Assembly: GCA_003225055.1 (NCBI GenBank)
Contig: QIAU01000145.1
Span: 43,010-107,009 of the forward strand
Length of the DNA stretch: 64,000 nucleotides
Source of the DNA: Acidobacteriota bacterium
GTDB lineage: Bacteria; Acidobacteriota; Terriglobia; Terriglobales; Acidobacteriaceae
Reading direction: 5' to 3'
The position numbers and the translations under genes were made by a program. How positions within the stretch are numbered: position 1 is the stretch's first letter; each line of letters starts with the position of its first letter. Below, piece by piece: positions 37,130-46,769 of the stretch. Under the pieces are notes generated by a model, which saw nothing but the letters and a program-made list of their open reading frames with translations, searched no databases and was not told the origin of the DNA.

Positions 37130-37488
37130 TGCTCCATTATCCCGAGCGAACGTTCCTGCCGAAAGTTACCAGGGTCATGCTATCGGACGGGGGACCTCCT
37201 TGGCACAAAGGTGCTATGTTCTAGATCATACGGATAGTTTAAGTGTTTACAAGGCGCTTGGGCAGGCGCACCGTCTGAGCCGGTAAAGTGCCGGTCCGCT
37301 TGCTTGGCACCGAAAAGCGTTGACAAGAATAAAGACTGACCTCCAAGATTCTGCTTCGCCTCGGGCGGGGTTGCATTACTGGATCGGGGGTTGTGCATTT
37401 GTCACTGCAATATTGGTAGCGCCTCAAAGATAAGAAAAAACGTTGAGCCCACTCGCGGAACCCCATTTCTTAGAGAGTAGGGACGACC
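37130..37488. other. Intergenic region between divergent genes
   Basis: This 359-bp stretch should contain the promoters of the PilZ gene (minus) and the DUF2911 gene (plus). Overlapping frames here are shadows without family resemblance. I see no clear sigma-70 pair or repeat. AGTAGGGA lies about 8 bases before the ATG at 37489. Confidence 0.35.
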
Positions 37489-38112
37489 ATGAAAACCGTA
37501 TCGAGAGTGCCTGGCCCGCTCGCGATTCTCGCGGTCTGTGGTCAGGCCATCCCTGCAAAAGAAGTGCAAGCTCCCATCAAAGGCAAGAACCTTTGGCACC
37601 GGCGTCGGCTAGCCAGCTTCGCGCTTTTGCTCGCCCTTGTGTCCTTGGCTCAGATGGGGAAGGCGCAGCAGGCGCCTGAGGATCAGCCGTCGGCGAACGC
37701 CTTCTGCACGTTTGATGGCGGTAAGCAGATCAGCGCGCGCTATAGCGTTGCTGCTGCCGGGCGCAACGATGCTCCTCCGTTGGGAAAAATCTGGACACCG
37801 GGCGGCTCCGCCATGACGTTGTTCACAGAAACAGAAATCACGATCAACAGCACGTCGATCCCAACTGGTGCTTACACCATGTACCTGCTTCCCAGCAAGA
37901 AAAGCTGGACTCTCATCGTGAGCAAGAACGTCAAAGTGGACGGAAAATATGATGAGAAAGAGGACCTCGCCCGCGCCCCTATGGCAACGGGAACGCTGAG
38001 CGATCCGGCGGAACAACTGAAGGTATTTTTTGGGCACATCGGGCCCAAGCAATGCGAGCTGAACTTCGACTATGGCAAGACCAGGGCCTGGGTCGAGTTC
38101 AAGGAGAAGTAA
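37489..38112 (+). CDS. Secreted DUF2911 protein
   Basis: 207 residues. A long N-terminal region precedes a hydrophobic stretch (RRRLASFALLLALVSLAQMGKAQQ, about 39-62) that looks like the actual signal peptide, so translation might start later than 37489, though no ATG lies between. The DUF2911 body has YSVAAAGRNDAPPLGKIWTPGGSAMTLFT, VSKNVKVDGKYD and FFGHIGPKQCELNFDYGKTRAWVEF. The domain is common in Bacteroidota and Acidobacteriota with no established biochemical role. Confidence 0.78.
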   Translation: MKTVSRVPGPLAILAVCGQAIPAKEVQAPIKGKNLWHRRRLASFALLLALVSLAQMGKAQQAPEDQPSANAFCTFDGGKQISARYSVAAAGRNDAPPLGKIWTPGGSAMTLFTETEITINSTSIPTGAYTMYLLPSKKSWTLIVSKNVKVDGKYDEKEDLARAPMATGTLSDPAEQLKVFFGHIGPKQCELNFDYGKTRAWVEFKEK

Positions 38113-38163
38113 TCCCTAGCGGGTGTTGTTCGAATCTCCAGCCTTCCTGCAGGGTTTCCGGTT

Positions 38164-38571
38164 GTGAATCCGATGCGCGATTTCGAAGAAATTGAGCACA
38201 CCGCGGACCGGTCGTTTCACGTGCGCGGCAAGAGTTTCGCCCAGCTATTGGAGAATGCGGCGCGAGCTATGCACAGCTTCAGCCGAATCGAAGGGGAGGG
38301 AAAAAACTCGGCACGGGAGGTTGAAGTACAGGGAGTAGACCGCGAAACCTTGCTGGTGAACTGGCTCAATGAGATTCTTTATCTGGAGCAGAGGCATGGT
38401 GAAATTTACGATCGCTTCGAGACTTCCGAAGTTAACGATACGCATCTGCGTGCGAAAGTTTACGGCCGTTGCTCTCCCGGCGGCTCCCACATCAAAGCTG
38501 TGACGTTCCATAATTTGGCCGTGAGCGAGACAACAGAGGGGTTCGAAGCCACGGTCGTGCTGGACGTTTGA
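38164..38571 (+). CDS. Archease
   Basis: 135 residues. Family blocks: the N-terminal EEIEHTADRSFHVRGKSFAQLLENAARAM, then LLVNWLNEILYLEQRHG and the C-terminal VKAVTFHNLAVSETTEGFEATVVLDV-like segment. Archease activates RtcB by promoting its guanylylation and multiple turnover. It lies 9 bp before rtcB on the same strand, the expected pairing. Start is GTG 38164 or ATG 38173. Confidence 0.92.
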   Translation: MNPMRDFEEIEHTADRSFHVRGKSFAQLLENAARAMHSFSRIEGEGKNSAREVEVQGVDRETLLVNWLNEILYLEQRHGEIYDRFETSEVNDTHLRAKVYGRCSPGGSHIKAVTFHNLAVSETTEGFEATVVLDV

Positions 38572-38580
38572 AGTCGAGAC

Positions 38581-40032
38581 ATGTTGAGCAAACATGATCT
38601 AGTTCGCGTCGCCGAGAATGTGTGGGACATTCCTCCCACGTTTCGCGACGATATGCGGGTTCCCGCGCGTCTCTATGCCGACGGGGACCTCTTGGAAGCC
38701 GCTCTCACCGACAACTCAGTCGTGCAACTGGTCAACACGGCCACCCTGCCCGGAGTGGTCCGGCACGCCATCGCCATGCCCGACATTCACCAGGGCTACG
38801 GATTCCCGATTGGCGGGGTTGTCGCCACCCGTTTGCCCGAGGGCGTCATTTCGCCCGGAGGGGTGGGTTACGACATCAACTGCGGCGTCCGCCTGCTCGT
38901 CTCGCCGGCCACGGTCGACGAAGTTAAGCCCTACCTCGCGGAGCTTGCGTCCGCTCTTTATGCCAACTGTCCCAGCGGCGTGGGGGTTCACGGGAGCTTG
39001 CGCCTGAACAACAACGAGCTCGACAAGGTTCTGCACGAGGGGTCCCGCTGGATGTTGGGTGAGAGATATGCCTCGGGTGAGGACCTCGATCACACCGAGG
39101 AGTTCGGCCGAATTCCCGGCGCCGACGCCACCTACGTTTCTGACCGGGCCCGGGAACGTGGCCGGAACCAGCTCGGCACCTTGGGAGCAGGTAACCACTT
39201 CATCGAAGTAGACCAGGTCGCCGAAGTCTACGACCAGAGCATTGCGGCGCGTCTCAACATTTATCAAGGTAAGGTCGCAGTTCAGATTCACTGCGGTTCG
39301 CGTGGGCTCGGCCACCAGGTTTGCGAAGACTATGTGGGTCGTTTCCAAAAAACCGTCAAGGATTACGGGATCAAGCTGCCGGACCGGGAACTGGTCTGTG
39401 CGCCTTTCGAGTCCACCGAAGGTCAGCAATATTTCCGCGCTATGGCCTGCGCCGCGAACTTTGCTTTTGCCAACCGGCAACTATTGGCGCACCTGATCCG
39501 TAACAGCTTCGAACAGGTGCTGGGCGGCAAGCTCCGCAGTTTCCGGCTCCACCAGGTCTACGACATCGCCCACAACATGGCCAAGATTGAAGAGCACACC
39601 ATCTCGGGTCACTCGATGCGGCTGTGCGTGCACCGCAAAGGCGCCACCCGGGCGTTCGGGCCGGGATCCAGTGTGCTTCCCGATGACCTACGCGACATCG
39701 GCCAACCTGTGCTAATCCCCGGCTCTATGGGAACCTCGTCCTATGTCCTGGCCGGGACCGAGGGAGCCATGCAGGAAACCTTTGGTTCTACCTGCCATGG
39801 CGCCGGTCGGGTGATGAGCCGGGCCAAGGCGAAGAAAATGGTCCATGGGGCCGAGCTAAGCCGCAAACTCGAAAGCCGAGGTATTGTGGTTCGAGCCGGT
39901 TCGATGAGCGGCCTCGCGGAGGAGGCTCCGGAAGCTTATAAAGACGTCTCCCGAGTCGTGGACGTGGTTCACAAGGTCGGGATCGGCAAGAAAATAGCGA
40001 AACTCCAGCCCATCGCCGTCATCAAAGGGTAG
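38581..40032 (+). CDS. rtcB: RtcB RNA ligase
   Basis: 483 residues; joins 2',3'-cyclic-phosphate (or 3'-phosphate) and 5'-OH RNA ends using GTP and Mn2+. Metal ligands and signatures are visible: MPDIHQGYGFPIGGVVA, the metal-binding GGVGYDINCGVRL, LGAGNHFIEV, the HCGSRGLGHQV segment and, near the C-terminus, FGSTCHGAGRVMSR with the guanylylated histidine context. Length fits the family. It forms a unit with archease for repair of broken tRNA or other RNA. Confidence 0.96.
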   Translation: MLSKHDLVRVAENVWDIPPTFRDDMRVPARLYADGDLLEAALTDNSVVQLVNTATLPGVVRHAIAMPDIHQGYGFPIGGVVATRLPEGVISPGGVGYDINCGVRLLVSPATVDEVKPYLAELASALYANCPSGVGVHGSLRLNNNELDKVLHEGSRWMLGERYASGEDLDHTEEFGRIPGADATYVSDRARERGRNQLGTLGAGNHFIEVDQVAEVYDQSIAARLNIYQGKVAVQIHCGSRGLGHQVCEDYVGRFQKTVKDYGIKLPDRELVCAPFESTEGQQYFRAMACAANFAFANRQLLAHLIRNSFEQVLGGKLRSFRLHQVYDIAHNMAKIEEHTISGHSMRLCVHRKGATRAFGPGSSVLPDDLRDIGQPVLIPGSMGTSSYVLAGTEGAMQETFGSTCHGAGRVMSRAKAKKMVHGAELSRKLESRGIVVRAGSMSGLAEEAPEAYKDVSRVVDVVHKVGIGKKIAKLQPIAVIKG

Positions 40033-40094
40033 TTAGCCCGTGTTTTGAACGGCCCACCCGCTTGAAATGCCTGCCATTCTTGGTTAGAATTAAA

Positions 40095-40113
40095 TAGCAC
40101 TGAACTGGTACTA
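40095..40113. promoter_or_regulatory. Possible Rrf2/SUF operator-promoter
   Basis: TAGCAC (40095-40100) and GTACTA (40108-40113) form an imperfect inverted repeat around TGAACTG, overlapping a TACTAT -10-like box (40109-40114), 56 bp before the regulator gene. An Rrf2 protein encoded first in an operon commonly autoregulates through such a site. Confidence 0.4.
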
Positions 40114-40169
40114 TATAGCTGGACGGAGTGGACACACCGTCCTTCTGCGGCTGGCCGAGGCATTAGGGA

Positions 40170-40658
40170 ATGATCCGATTAGGCAAACTCACTGATTATG
40201 GGCTGGTTCTGATGACTTGCATTGCACGCGCGCAGAGCCAGGATGGAAACCTGCACACGGCGCGCGATCTGGCCAAGGTGTCGCGTCTACCTTTGCCAAC
40301 CGTCAGCAAGGTCTTAAAGGAGCTTTTGCGCAGCGGGTTGCTGGCCTCTCATCGCGGCATCAAGGGTGGATACAGCCTGGCGAGAGACGCGCACGAAGTT
40401 TCCCTGGCTGAGATCGTCAGCGCGCTTGAGGGCCCGATCGCGCTGACCGAATGCAGTACGGATATCTCAGGCCTCTGCGATCTGGAGCGCTGCTGTCCGA
40501 TCAAGAGCAACCAGCAGATCATCAGTCAGATCGTCAAAGGGGCGCTGGAAAAGGTCATGCTGTCAGACCTGGTGCAGCCGCTGCAGCTGACCGCGATTAA
40601 GGATGCCAGCGGGAAGCTGGTGCCGACTATTGGTTACCTGTCCGGGAGAATGCAATGA
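40170..40658 (+). CDS. Rrf2-family regulator of the SUF operon
   Basis: 162 residues. The winged helix is [41 protein letters not shown] cysteine cluster follows ([19 protein letters not shown]), suitable for ligating a Fe-S cluster as in IscR and related SUF regulators. It should sense Fe-S status and control this operon. The stop overlaps the sufB start by four bases (ATGA), so it is the first gene of a tightly coupled operon. Confidence 0.92.
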   Translation: MIRLGKLTDYGLVLMTCIARAQSQDGNLHTARDLAKVSRLPLPTVSKVLKELLRSGLLASHRGIKGGYSLARDAHEVSLAEIVSALEGPIALTECSTDISGLCDLERCCPIKSNQQIISQIVKGALEKVMLSDLVQPLQLTAIKDASGKLVPTIGYLSGRMQ

Positions 40659-42112
40659 GTTCGAATGTCAACACAATTCGAGATTTGGCCGAGCGCGAGT
40701 ACAAGTGGGGATTCATCACAGATATCGAGGAAGAACGTGTCCCCAAGGGATTAAACGAGGACATCATTCGTCTCATCTCGGGCAAGAAGCAGGAGCCTGA
40801 GTTCATGCTCCAGTGGCGGCTCAAGGCTTATCGCCATTGGGCATCGCTGGAGGAGGCCCAGGCGGAGCCCAAGTGGGCCAATGTTAAGTTTCCGCCGATC
40901 AACTACCAGGGTATTACTTACTACTCAGCCCCCAAGCGGAAGCCTAGCCTGAAGAGCCTGGACGAGCTCGACCCCGAGATCCTGCGCACCTACGAAAAGC
41001 TCGGCATCCCCCTCGCGGAGCAGCAATTGCTCGCCGGTGTCGCCGTGGATGCGGTATTCGACAGCGTATCGGTAGCTACCACGTTCAAGGAGAAGCTCGC
41101 TGAAGCCGGTGTGATTTTCTGCTCGTTCTCCGAAGCGGTACAGAAGTACCCCGAGCTGGTACAAAAGTATCTGGGCTCGGTAGTGCCGTATACCGACAAC
41201 TTTTTTGCAACGCTGAACTCCGCCGTGTTCAGTGACGGGTCCTTTGTGTATGTACCCAAGGGCGTGCGTTGTCCGATGGAACTGTCCACCTACTTCCGCA
41301 TTAACGCGGCTGAAACAGGCCAGTTCGAGCGCACCTTGATCGTTGCGGAGGAGGGCGCGTATGTCAGCTATCTCGAAGGCTGTACCGCGCCTATCCGTGA
41401 CGAGAATCAGCTCCATGCCGCGGTGGTCGAGCTCGTTGCCCTCGACAACGCCCAGATCAAGTACTCGACGGTACAGAACTGGTATCCGGGCGATAAAGAA
41501 GGACGAGGCGGGATTTACAACTTCGTGACCAAGCGCGGCAAGTGCGCCGGTGTGAACTCGAAGATCTCCTGGACTCAAGTGGAGACCGGTTCGGCCATCA
41601 CCTGGAAGTATCCCAGCTGCATCCTGCAGGGGGACAACTCGGTCGGTGAGTTCTACTCGGTGGCTCTGACCAACCATTATCAGCAGGCCGATACCGGCAC
41701 GAAAATGATCCACATCGGCAAGAACACCCGTAGCACGGCTGTTTCAAAAGGCATTTCCGCGGGGCATGGCCAGAATACTTACCGCGGCCTGGTTAAGATC
41801 ATGAAGGGATCGACGGGGGCACGCAATTACACCCAGTGCGACTCGTTGCTGATCGGCGACAAGTGCGGCGCTCATACGTTTCCCTATATAGAAGTGCGGA
41901 ACTCTACGGCGCGAATGGAGCACGAGGCGTCCACGTCCAAGATCGGTGAGGATCAGCTCTTCTACCTGCGCCAGCGTGGGCTGAAGGCGGAAGATGCCGT
42001 TTCCATGATCGTCAATGGATTTTGCAAGCGCGTGTTTCGCGAGTTGCCGATGGAGTTCGCGGTGGAAGCTCAAAAGCTGTTGAGCGTCAGTTTGGAAGGA
42101 AGCGTTGGCTAA
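40655..42112 (+). CDS. sufB: Fe-S assembly scaffold SufB
   Basis: 485 residues; with SufC and SufD it forms the scaffold on which Fe-S clusters are built. Signatures: [21 protein letters not shown] near the start, [34 protein letters not shown] and the C-terminal [25 protein letters not shown], with [25 protein letters not shown] at the end. The conserved cysteine in GDKCGAHT and the E in MEHEAST fit known cluster-site residues. Starts within the regulator's stop. Confidence 0.97.
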   Translation: MSSNVNTIRDLAEREYKWGFITDIEEERVPKGLNEDIIRLISGKKQEPEFMLQWRLKAYRHWASLEEAQAEPKWANVKFPPINYQGITYYSAPKRKPSLKSLDELDPEILRTYEKLGIPLAEQQLLAGVAVDAVFDSVSVATTFKEKLAEAGVIFCSFSEAVQKYPELVQKYLGSVVPYTDNFFATLNSAVFSDGSFVYVPKGVRCPMELSTYFRINAAETGQFERTLIVAEEGAYVSYLEGCTAPIRDENQLHAAVVELVALDNAQIKYSTVQNWYPGDKEGRGGIYNFVTKRGKCAGVNSKISWTQVETGSAITWKYPSCILQGDNSVGEFYSVALTNHYQQADTGTKMIHIGKNTRSTAVSKGISAGHGQNTYRGLVKIMKGSTGARNYTQCDSLLIGDKCGAHTFPYIEVRNSTARMEHEASTSKIGEDQLFYLRQRGLKAEDAVSMIVNGFCKRVFRELPMEFAVEAQKLLSVSLEGSVG

Positions 42113-42127
42113 CGAGAGGGAAGCGGA

Positions 42128-42889
42128 ATGAGTTTACTGGAAATCAAAAATCTGCATGTCAAGGTAGAGAGTCACGAAATCCTCAAGGGAATTAATCTGA
42201 CTGTCAATTCCGGGGAACTGCACTCCATCATGGGCCCGAACGGTTCAGGCAAGAGCACGCTCGCCCAGGTGCTGGCTCGGCGCGAGAACTATCTAGTGAC
42301 AGCCGGGGAAATCCTTTACGACGGCAAGGACTTGCTGTCTCTGAAGCCTGAGGAAGCTGCCGCGGAAGGCATCTTCATGGCGTTCCAATACCCGGTCGAG
42401 ATTCCCGGGATTACGAACGTCTATTTCCTGCGTTCAGCCCTGAATGCTGTTCGCAAACATCGGGCCTTGGAAGAAATGGACGCCATGGATTTCCTGCCTA
42501 TGTTTCGGGAAAAGATGAAGCTGCTGGAAATGGACGAGAAGCTCATGAATCGTTCGGTGAACGAAGGCTTCTCGGGAGGCGAGAAGAAGCGCAACGAGAT
42601 TCTGCAGATGGCGGTGCTCGAACCGAAGCTAGCTATCCTCGACGAAACCGACTCAGGTCTCGATATTGACGCGCTGAAAATCGTTGCCAAGGGCGTGAAC
42701 GCGCTGCGCAGTGTCGAGCGCTCCATGATTGTAGTCACCCACTATCAGCGGCTCTTGAACTACATCGTTCCGGACTTCGTTCACGTGCTCGTGAATGGCC
42801 GGATCGTGCGTTCCGGCGGGCCGGAGTTGGCGCTGGAACTAGAAGAAAAGGGCTACGTAGACGCCGAGCGCCAGGCTCTGGCGGTTTAA
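42128..42889 (+). CDS. sufC: SUF system ATPase SufC
   Basis: 253 residues of the ABC ATPase fold. Walker A is MGPNGSGKSTLA, the signature is NEGFSGGEKKRNEI (characteristic of SufC), Walker B is LAILDETDSGLDID with the typical SufC aspartates and the H-loop is VVTHYQRLLNYI. It hydrolyses ATP to drive conformational change in the SufBCD complex. Starts 15 bp after sufB. Confidence 0.97.
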   Translation: MSLLEIKNLHVKVESHEILKGINLTVNSGELHSIMGPNGSGKSTLAQVLARRENYLVTAGEILYDGKDLLSLKPEEAAAEGIFMAFQYPVEIPGITNVYFLRSALNAVRKHRALEEMDAMDFLPMFREKMKLLEMDEKLMNRSVNEGFSGGEKKRNEILQMAVLEPKLAILDETDSGLDIDALKIVAKGVNALRSVERSMIVVTHYQRLLNYIVPDFVHVLVNGRIVRSGGPELALELEEKGYVDAERQALAV

Positions 42890-42903
42890 AAGGTAAAGAA
42901 CAA

Positions 42904-44292
42904 GTGATCACAGCAGCCCAACAGTTGGAAAGCTACCTGGGCTCCTTCAGCCGGTTAGAGAAGCAGGCCGCATGGAGTGGCCTGTCCTGGTGGCGGAAGC
43001 TGCGCGAAGATGCTTTTGCCCGTTTTACGGAAGTCGGCTTCCCAACCCCCCACGATGAAGACTGGCGGTTCACCAACGTCTCGGCCATCGCTCAGACTCC
43101 TTTCCAACTCGCGGGCAAGGAATCGGGCCGAGTGTCGCCCGAGGACTTGGAGCGCTGGCGTGTACCCGGTGCCGCTTGTCAACTCGTATTCGTGAATGGA
43201 CGGTTTTCGTCCGAGCTTTCACGGACCGGCAAGCTTCCCGCGGGAGTGACGGCAAGCAGCCTGGCCGAGCAGTTCACGAAAGATCCCAAGGTTCTCGAAC
43301 TTCACCTCGGCCGCTATCTTGACATTCGCCGTGACGCCTTCTCCGCGCTGAACACGGCTTTTACCGCAGACGGAGCCTACGTCCACATTCCGAAGGGCGT
43401 GGTGGCAGGAGATCCGATTTATCTGCTTTTTGTTTCCACGGGAAACAATGAACCGCTCATGACCCATCCGCGCAATTTGATCGTGGCGGAGGAAGAGAGC
43501 CAGGCCTCAGTGGTCGAGGACTATGTCTCGCTGAACGCGGGCGCAGCATTCTGCAATACCGTCACAGAACTCGTTGCCGGGGACAGTTCCGTGATCGCCC
43601 ATTACATGATCGAGCGCGAGGACCCGCAAGCGTTCAACGTCTCAACTCTGCGTATCCAGCAGGGCAGAAGCGCCAATGTCGCATCACACTCGGTGCTGCT
43701 GGGCGGCGGCCTGGTGCGCAACAACGTCCACCCGGTGCTCGCCGGAGAGGGAGCCGAGTGCCTGATTAACGGGCTGTTCATCGGCAACGGTCGCCAGCAT
43801 CTGGACAACTACATGCTCGTCGAACACGCCAGCCCGCACTGCGATAGCCGGCAGTTTTACAACGGCATTCTCGACGGCCGTGCGCGCGGTGTTTTTCATG
43901 GCCGCATCGTTGTGCACAAAGACGCCCAAAAGACCGACGCCAAGCAGACCAACCGGAACCTGCTGCTTTCCGACGACGCGCAGATCGATACCAAGCCGCA
44001 GCTGGAAATTTATGCGGATGACGTGAAATGCACGCACGGCGCGACCATCGGTCAAATCGAAGAGAACGCGCTGTTCTATCTGCGCTCTCGCGGCATCGAC
44101 GAGGTCTCTGCCCGCAAGATCCTGCTGTTGGCCTTCGCTAATGAATGCCTCGACCGCATGAAGCAGGACTCAGTTCGAACATATTTAGAAGCCCTGATGA
44201 ATCGCCACCTCTTTCAGGTAGCCAACAGCGTGCCCGTCGCCAGGACGGATCGTGGAGAGGACCAGGGAAGAAATTGGGAGGAACTCGGATGA
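42904..44292 (+). CDS. sufD: Fe-S assembly protein SufD
   Basis: 462 residues, the SufB paralogue. An N-terminal helical part with HDEDWRFTNV is followed by the beta-helix core: YVHIPKGVVAGDPIYLLF, VAEEESQASVVEDYVS, and the C-terminal block IYADDVKCTHGATIGQ, YLRSRGIDEVSARKILLLAF. Required for iron acquisition by the scaffold. Start is a GTG at 42904, 14 bp after sufC; its stop overlaps the sufS ATG (ATGA). Confidence 0.95.
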   Translation: MITAAQQLESYLGSFSRLEKQAAWSGLSWWRKLREDAFARFTEVGFPTPHDEDWRFTNVSAIAQTPFQLAGKESGRVSPEDLERWRVPGAACQLVFVNGRFSSELSRTGKLPAGVTASSLAEQFTKDPKVLELHLGRYLDIRRDAFSALNTAFTADGAYVHIPKGVVAGDPIYLLFVSTGNNEPLMTHPRNLIVAEEESQASVVEDYVSLNAGAAFCNTVTELVAGDSSVIAHYMIEREDPQAFNVSTLRIQQGRSANVASHSVLLGGGLVRNNVHPVLAGEGAECLINGLFIGNGRQHLDNYMLVEHASPHCDSRQFYNGILDGRARGVFHGRIVVHKDAQKTDAKQTNRNLLLSDDAQIDTKPQLEIYADDVKCTHGATIGQIEENALFYLRSRGIDEVSARKILLLAFANECLDRMKQDSVRTYLEALMNRHLFQVANSVPVARTDRGEDQGRNWEELG

Positions 44293-45563
44293 CCACCGTC
44301 GCTAACCGGCTGCCCAGGGAATTCCGTCCATCTCGCGTACATACGGGCTTCGATGTGGAGAAGGTCCGCCGCGACTTTCCGATTCTGGCCCAACGGGTGC
44401 GCGGGAAGAAACTCGTTTATCTGGACAACGCCGCGACCTCTCAAAAGCCGCAGGTTGTCATTGACGCGATTTCCCGTTACTACGAAGAAGGCAACGCGAA
44501 CATTCACCGCGGCGTGCATTACCTCTCTGAGCATGCGACAGAGGAGCACGAAGCGGCCCGGAAGACGGTACAGAACTTTGTTAATGCCGCCCAGGCCCAC
44601 GAGATCATCTTTGTACGTGGCGCCACCGAAGGGATCAACCTGGTAGCCCAGACTTACGGCCGCGCACATGTAAACGCGGGCGATGAAGTTCTCATTACCG
44701 CCATGGAGCACCATTCGAACATCGTGCCCTGGCAGATTCTGGGTGAAGAAAAAGGTGCACGGCTGCGCGTCGCCCCCATCAACGACCGGGGCGAGCTGTT
44801 GCTGGATGAATTCGAGAAGCTCTTGAATCCTCGCACGAGAATGGTTGGCGTCACCCACGTCTCCAATGCCCTGGGGACCGTCAATCCGATTTCACGAATT
44901 GTGCAACTGGCCCATGGTCACAACATTCCGGTCCTGGTGGATGGCGCCCAGGCAGTTCCTCACACCCAGGTGGACGTACAGGCCTTGGACGTGGATTTTT
45001 ATGTCTTCTCTGGGCATAAAGTGTATGCCCCGACCGGCATCGGCGTGCTTTATGGCAAGACGGCTCTGCTGGAGGCCATGCCGCCCTACCAGGGCGGCGG
45101 GGACATGATCAGTTCTGTGACCTTCGAAAAGACCAGCTACAACAAGCTGCCGTACAAGTTTGAGGCAGGCACTCCGCACGTGGCAGGGGCCATTGGCCTG
45201 GGTACGGCGATCGAATATCTGAACGGCCTAGGTATTGCCAATATGGCCGCCTTCGAACACGAGGTGCTCGAGTACGCGACTGAGGCGATTTCCGCGGTCC
45301 CAGGCATTCGCCTGATCGGCACCGCCGCTCAAAAAGCCGGCGTGCTCTCGTTCGTGCTCGAAGGCATACATCCGCACGACGTTGGAACCATTCTGGATCA
45401 GGAGGGAATTGCGATCCGGACTGGCCATCATTGCGCTCAGCCCCTCATGCAGCGTTTCGGGATTCCAGCTACCGCGCGGGCTTCCTTCGCGCTCTACAAC
45501 ACAAAAGAAGAAGCAGACGCCCTGGTGGCCGGCATCCAAAAGGTGCGGGAGGTCTTCGCCTGA
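44289..45563 (+). CDS. sufS: Cysteine desulfurase SufS
   Basis: 424 residues, PLP-dependent group II desulfurase that supplies sulfur from cysteine. The PLP lysine is K244 in YVFSGHKVYAPTG and the persulfide cysteine C382 in IRTGHHCAQPLMQRF. Other blocks: YLDNAATSQKP, NANIHRGVHYLSE and EHHSNIVPWQI. I chose the ATG at 44289 because it overlaps the sufD stop and the protein then begins like family members. An upstream in-frame start would lie inside sufD. Confidence 0.97.
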   Translation: MTTVANRLPREFRPSRVHTGFDVEKVRRDFPILAQRVRGKKLVYLDNAATSQKPQVVIDAISRYYEEGNANIHRGVHYLSEHATEEHEAARKTVQNFVNAAQAHEIIFVRGATEGINLVAQTYGRAHVNAGDEVLITAMEHHSNIVPWQILGEEKGARLRVAPINDRGELLLDEFEKLLNPRTRMVGVTHVSNALGTVNPISRIVQLAHGHNIPVLVDGAQAVPHTQVDVQALDVDFYVFSGHKVYAPTGIGVLYGKTALLEAMPPYQGGGDMISSVTFEKTSYNKLPYKFEAGTPHVAGAIGLGTAIEYLNGLGIANMAAFEHEVLEYATEAISAVPGIRLIGTAAQKAGVLSFVLEGIHPHDVGTILDQEGIAIRTGHHCAQPLMQRFGIPATARASFALYNTKEEADALVAGIQKVREVFA

Positions 45564-46009
45564 TGTCGGATTTGCGAGAACTTTACCAGGACGTGATCCT
45601 GGAACACAGCAAGGCGCCACGCAATTATCGTGAGTTGCCCCTGGCCAACCATAAGGCCGAGGGCTACAACCCGCTGTGTGGCGACCACTTCACTCTGTAC
45701 GTCGATCTGGATGGTGACAGAGTTCGGGACATCAGCTTCCAGGGCTCCGGATGTGCGATCTCCAAAGCCTCGGCATCCATGCTGACCCAGATGGTCAAAG
45801 GCAAGACCAAGGCGGAAGCACAAGAGCTGTTCGATAAATTTCTCCAACTGGTTAAGGGAGAAGGGAACGGCAACCAGGCTGAACTCGGCAAGCTGGCTGT
45901 CTTCTCCGGCGTGTGTGAATTTCCGGTGCGGGTTAAGTGCGCGACGCTAGTCTGGCACACGCTGCGGGCCGCGCTAGAAGGCAAGCAGCAAGCCGTGTCT
46001 ACGGAGTGA
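45563..46009 (+). CDS. sufU: SufU-type sulfur relay protein
   Basis: 148 residues of the NifU N-domain/IscU fold. Three conserved cysteines are present: C39 (NPLCGD), C64 (GSGCAISKAS) and C126 (VKCATLVW), plus D41. The SufU-type insertion of about 20 residues between the second and third cysteine is present (GEGNGNQAELGKLAVFSGV). SufU accepts sulfur from SufS by zinc-dependent ligand swap. Starts at an ATG sharing one base with the sufS stop. Confidence 0.95.
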   Translation: MSDLRELYQDVILEHSKAPRNYRELPLANHKAEGYNPLCGDHFTLYVDLDGDRVRDISFQGSGCAISKASASMLTQMVKGKTKAEAQELFDKFLQLVKGEGNGNQAELGKLAVFSGVCEFPVRVKCATLVWHTLRAALEGKQQAVSTE

Positions 46010-46032
46010 GCCAGCACAGAAGTGAGCTCTAG

Positions 46033-46620
46033 ATGAACCTTCGCGAACCCATTACGTTGAGCCGAGCCTGTGAGGCGATCGAGATCCCGAGCGGCATTCG
46101 CAACACGATTCCTGCGGGGTCCACGGTCAGAGTCATGCAGTCACTCGGCACCAGCTACACCGTCGCAACCGACCGCGGTTACATGTTCCGTATCGACGCC
46201 AAGGATCGAGATGCGCTCGGCATCTCCCCAGGGGCGGCAACGGACGAGTTTGCGGTGAAGGGGACTTTCAGCGAGCAGTTGATAAAGGACGAGTTGCGGA
46301 CGGTTTTCGACCCTGAGATTCCCGTCAACGTCCTAGACTTGGGTTTGATCTATTCCTGCGCGATTACTCCCTTGCAGGAGGGCGGCAAGAGGCTCGAGCT
46401 CAAGATGTCCATGACCGCTCCCGGCTGCGGCATGGGTAATGTGCTAAAGGCCGACGTAGAGAATAAACTATCTCGCTTGCCTGAGGTGAAGGAAGTGCAC
46501 GTCGAAATTGTCTTTGACCCGCCATGGCACCCCGGCTTCATGTCGGAAAGCGCCAAGCTTCAACTTGGCTTTGACCTGGATGCTGGTCAGAATGAGCCGG
46601 GGCCGTCGGTCTTCCGGTAA
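46033..46620 (+). CDS. sufT: SufT, MIP18/DUF59 Fe-S maturation protein
   Basis: 195 residues. The N-terminal part (to about 85) is a SufT-type extension with TVRVMQSLGTSYTV. The DUF59 domain has IKDELRTVFDPEIPVNVLDLGLIYS, MSMTAPGCGMGNVLKADVE and the C-terminal VHVEIVFDPPWHPGFMSESAK. The DPEIPV and TAPGC motifs are diagnostic. SufT takes part in Fe-S maturation, especially under high demand. It starts 23 bp after sufU and is the last gene of the operon. Confidence 0.93.
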   Translation: MNLREPITLSRACEAIEIPSGIRNTIPAGSTVRVMQSLGTSYTVATDRGYMFRIDAKDRDALGISPGAATDEFAVKGTFSEQLIKDELRTVFDPEIPVNVLDLGLIYSCAITPLQEGGKRLELKMSMTAPGCGMGNVLKADVENKLSRLPEVKEVHVEIVFDPPWHPGFMSESAKLQLGFDLDAGQNEPGPSVFR

Positions 46621-46769
46621 CCAGCCTGCCAGAATACAACCCCAGTGCCGACCGTAATCCCTGTAGCGTAAGAGCCGCGCTTTCCTTAGAAGCCAAGGCA
46701 ACTGATACGTCAGCCATCGATTCCAATCCCACGAAATCGGGAGACGAAGTCCCAGTTGGAGGACGATCG

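Noticed and set aside
38716..39480. 254-codon minus-strand frame opposite rtcB
   Set aside because: Antisense shadow; RtcB motifs are complete on the plus strand.
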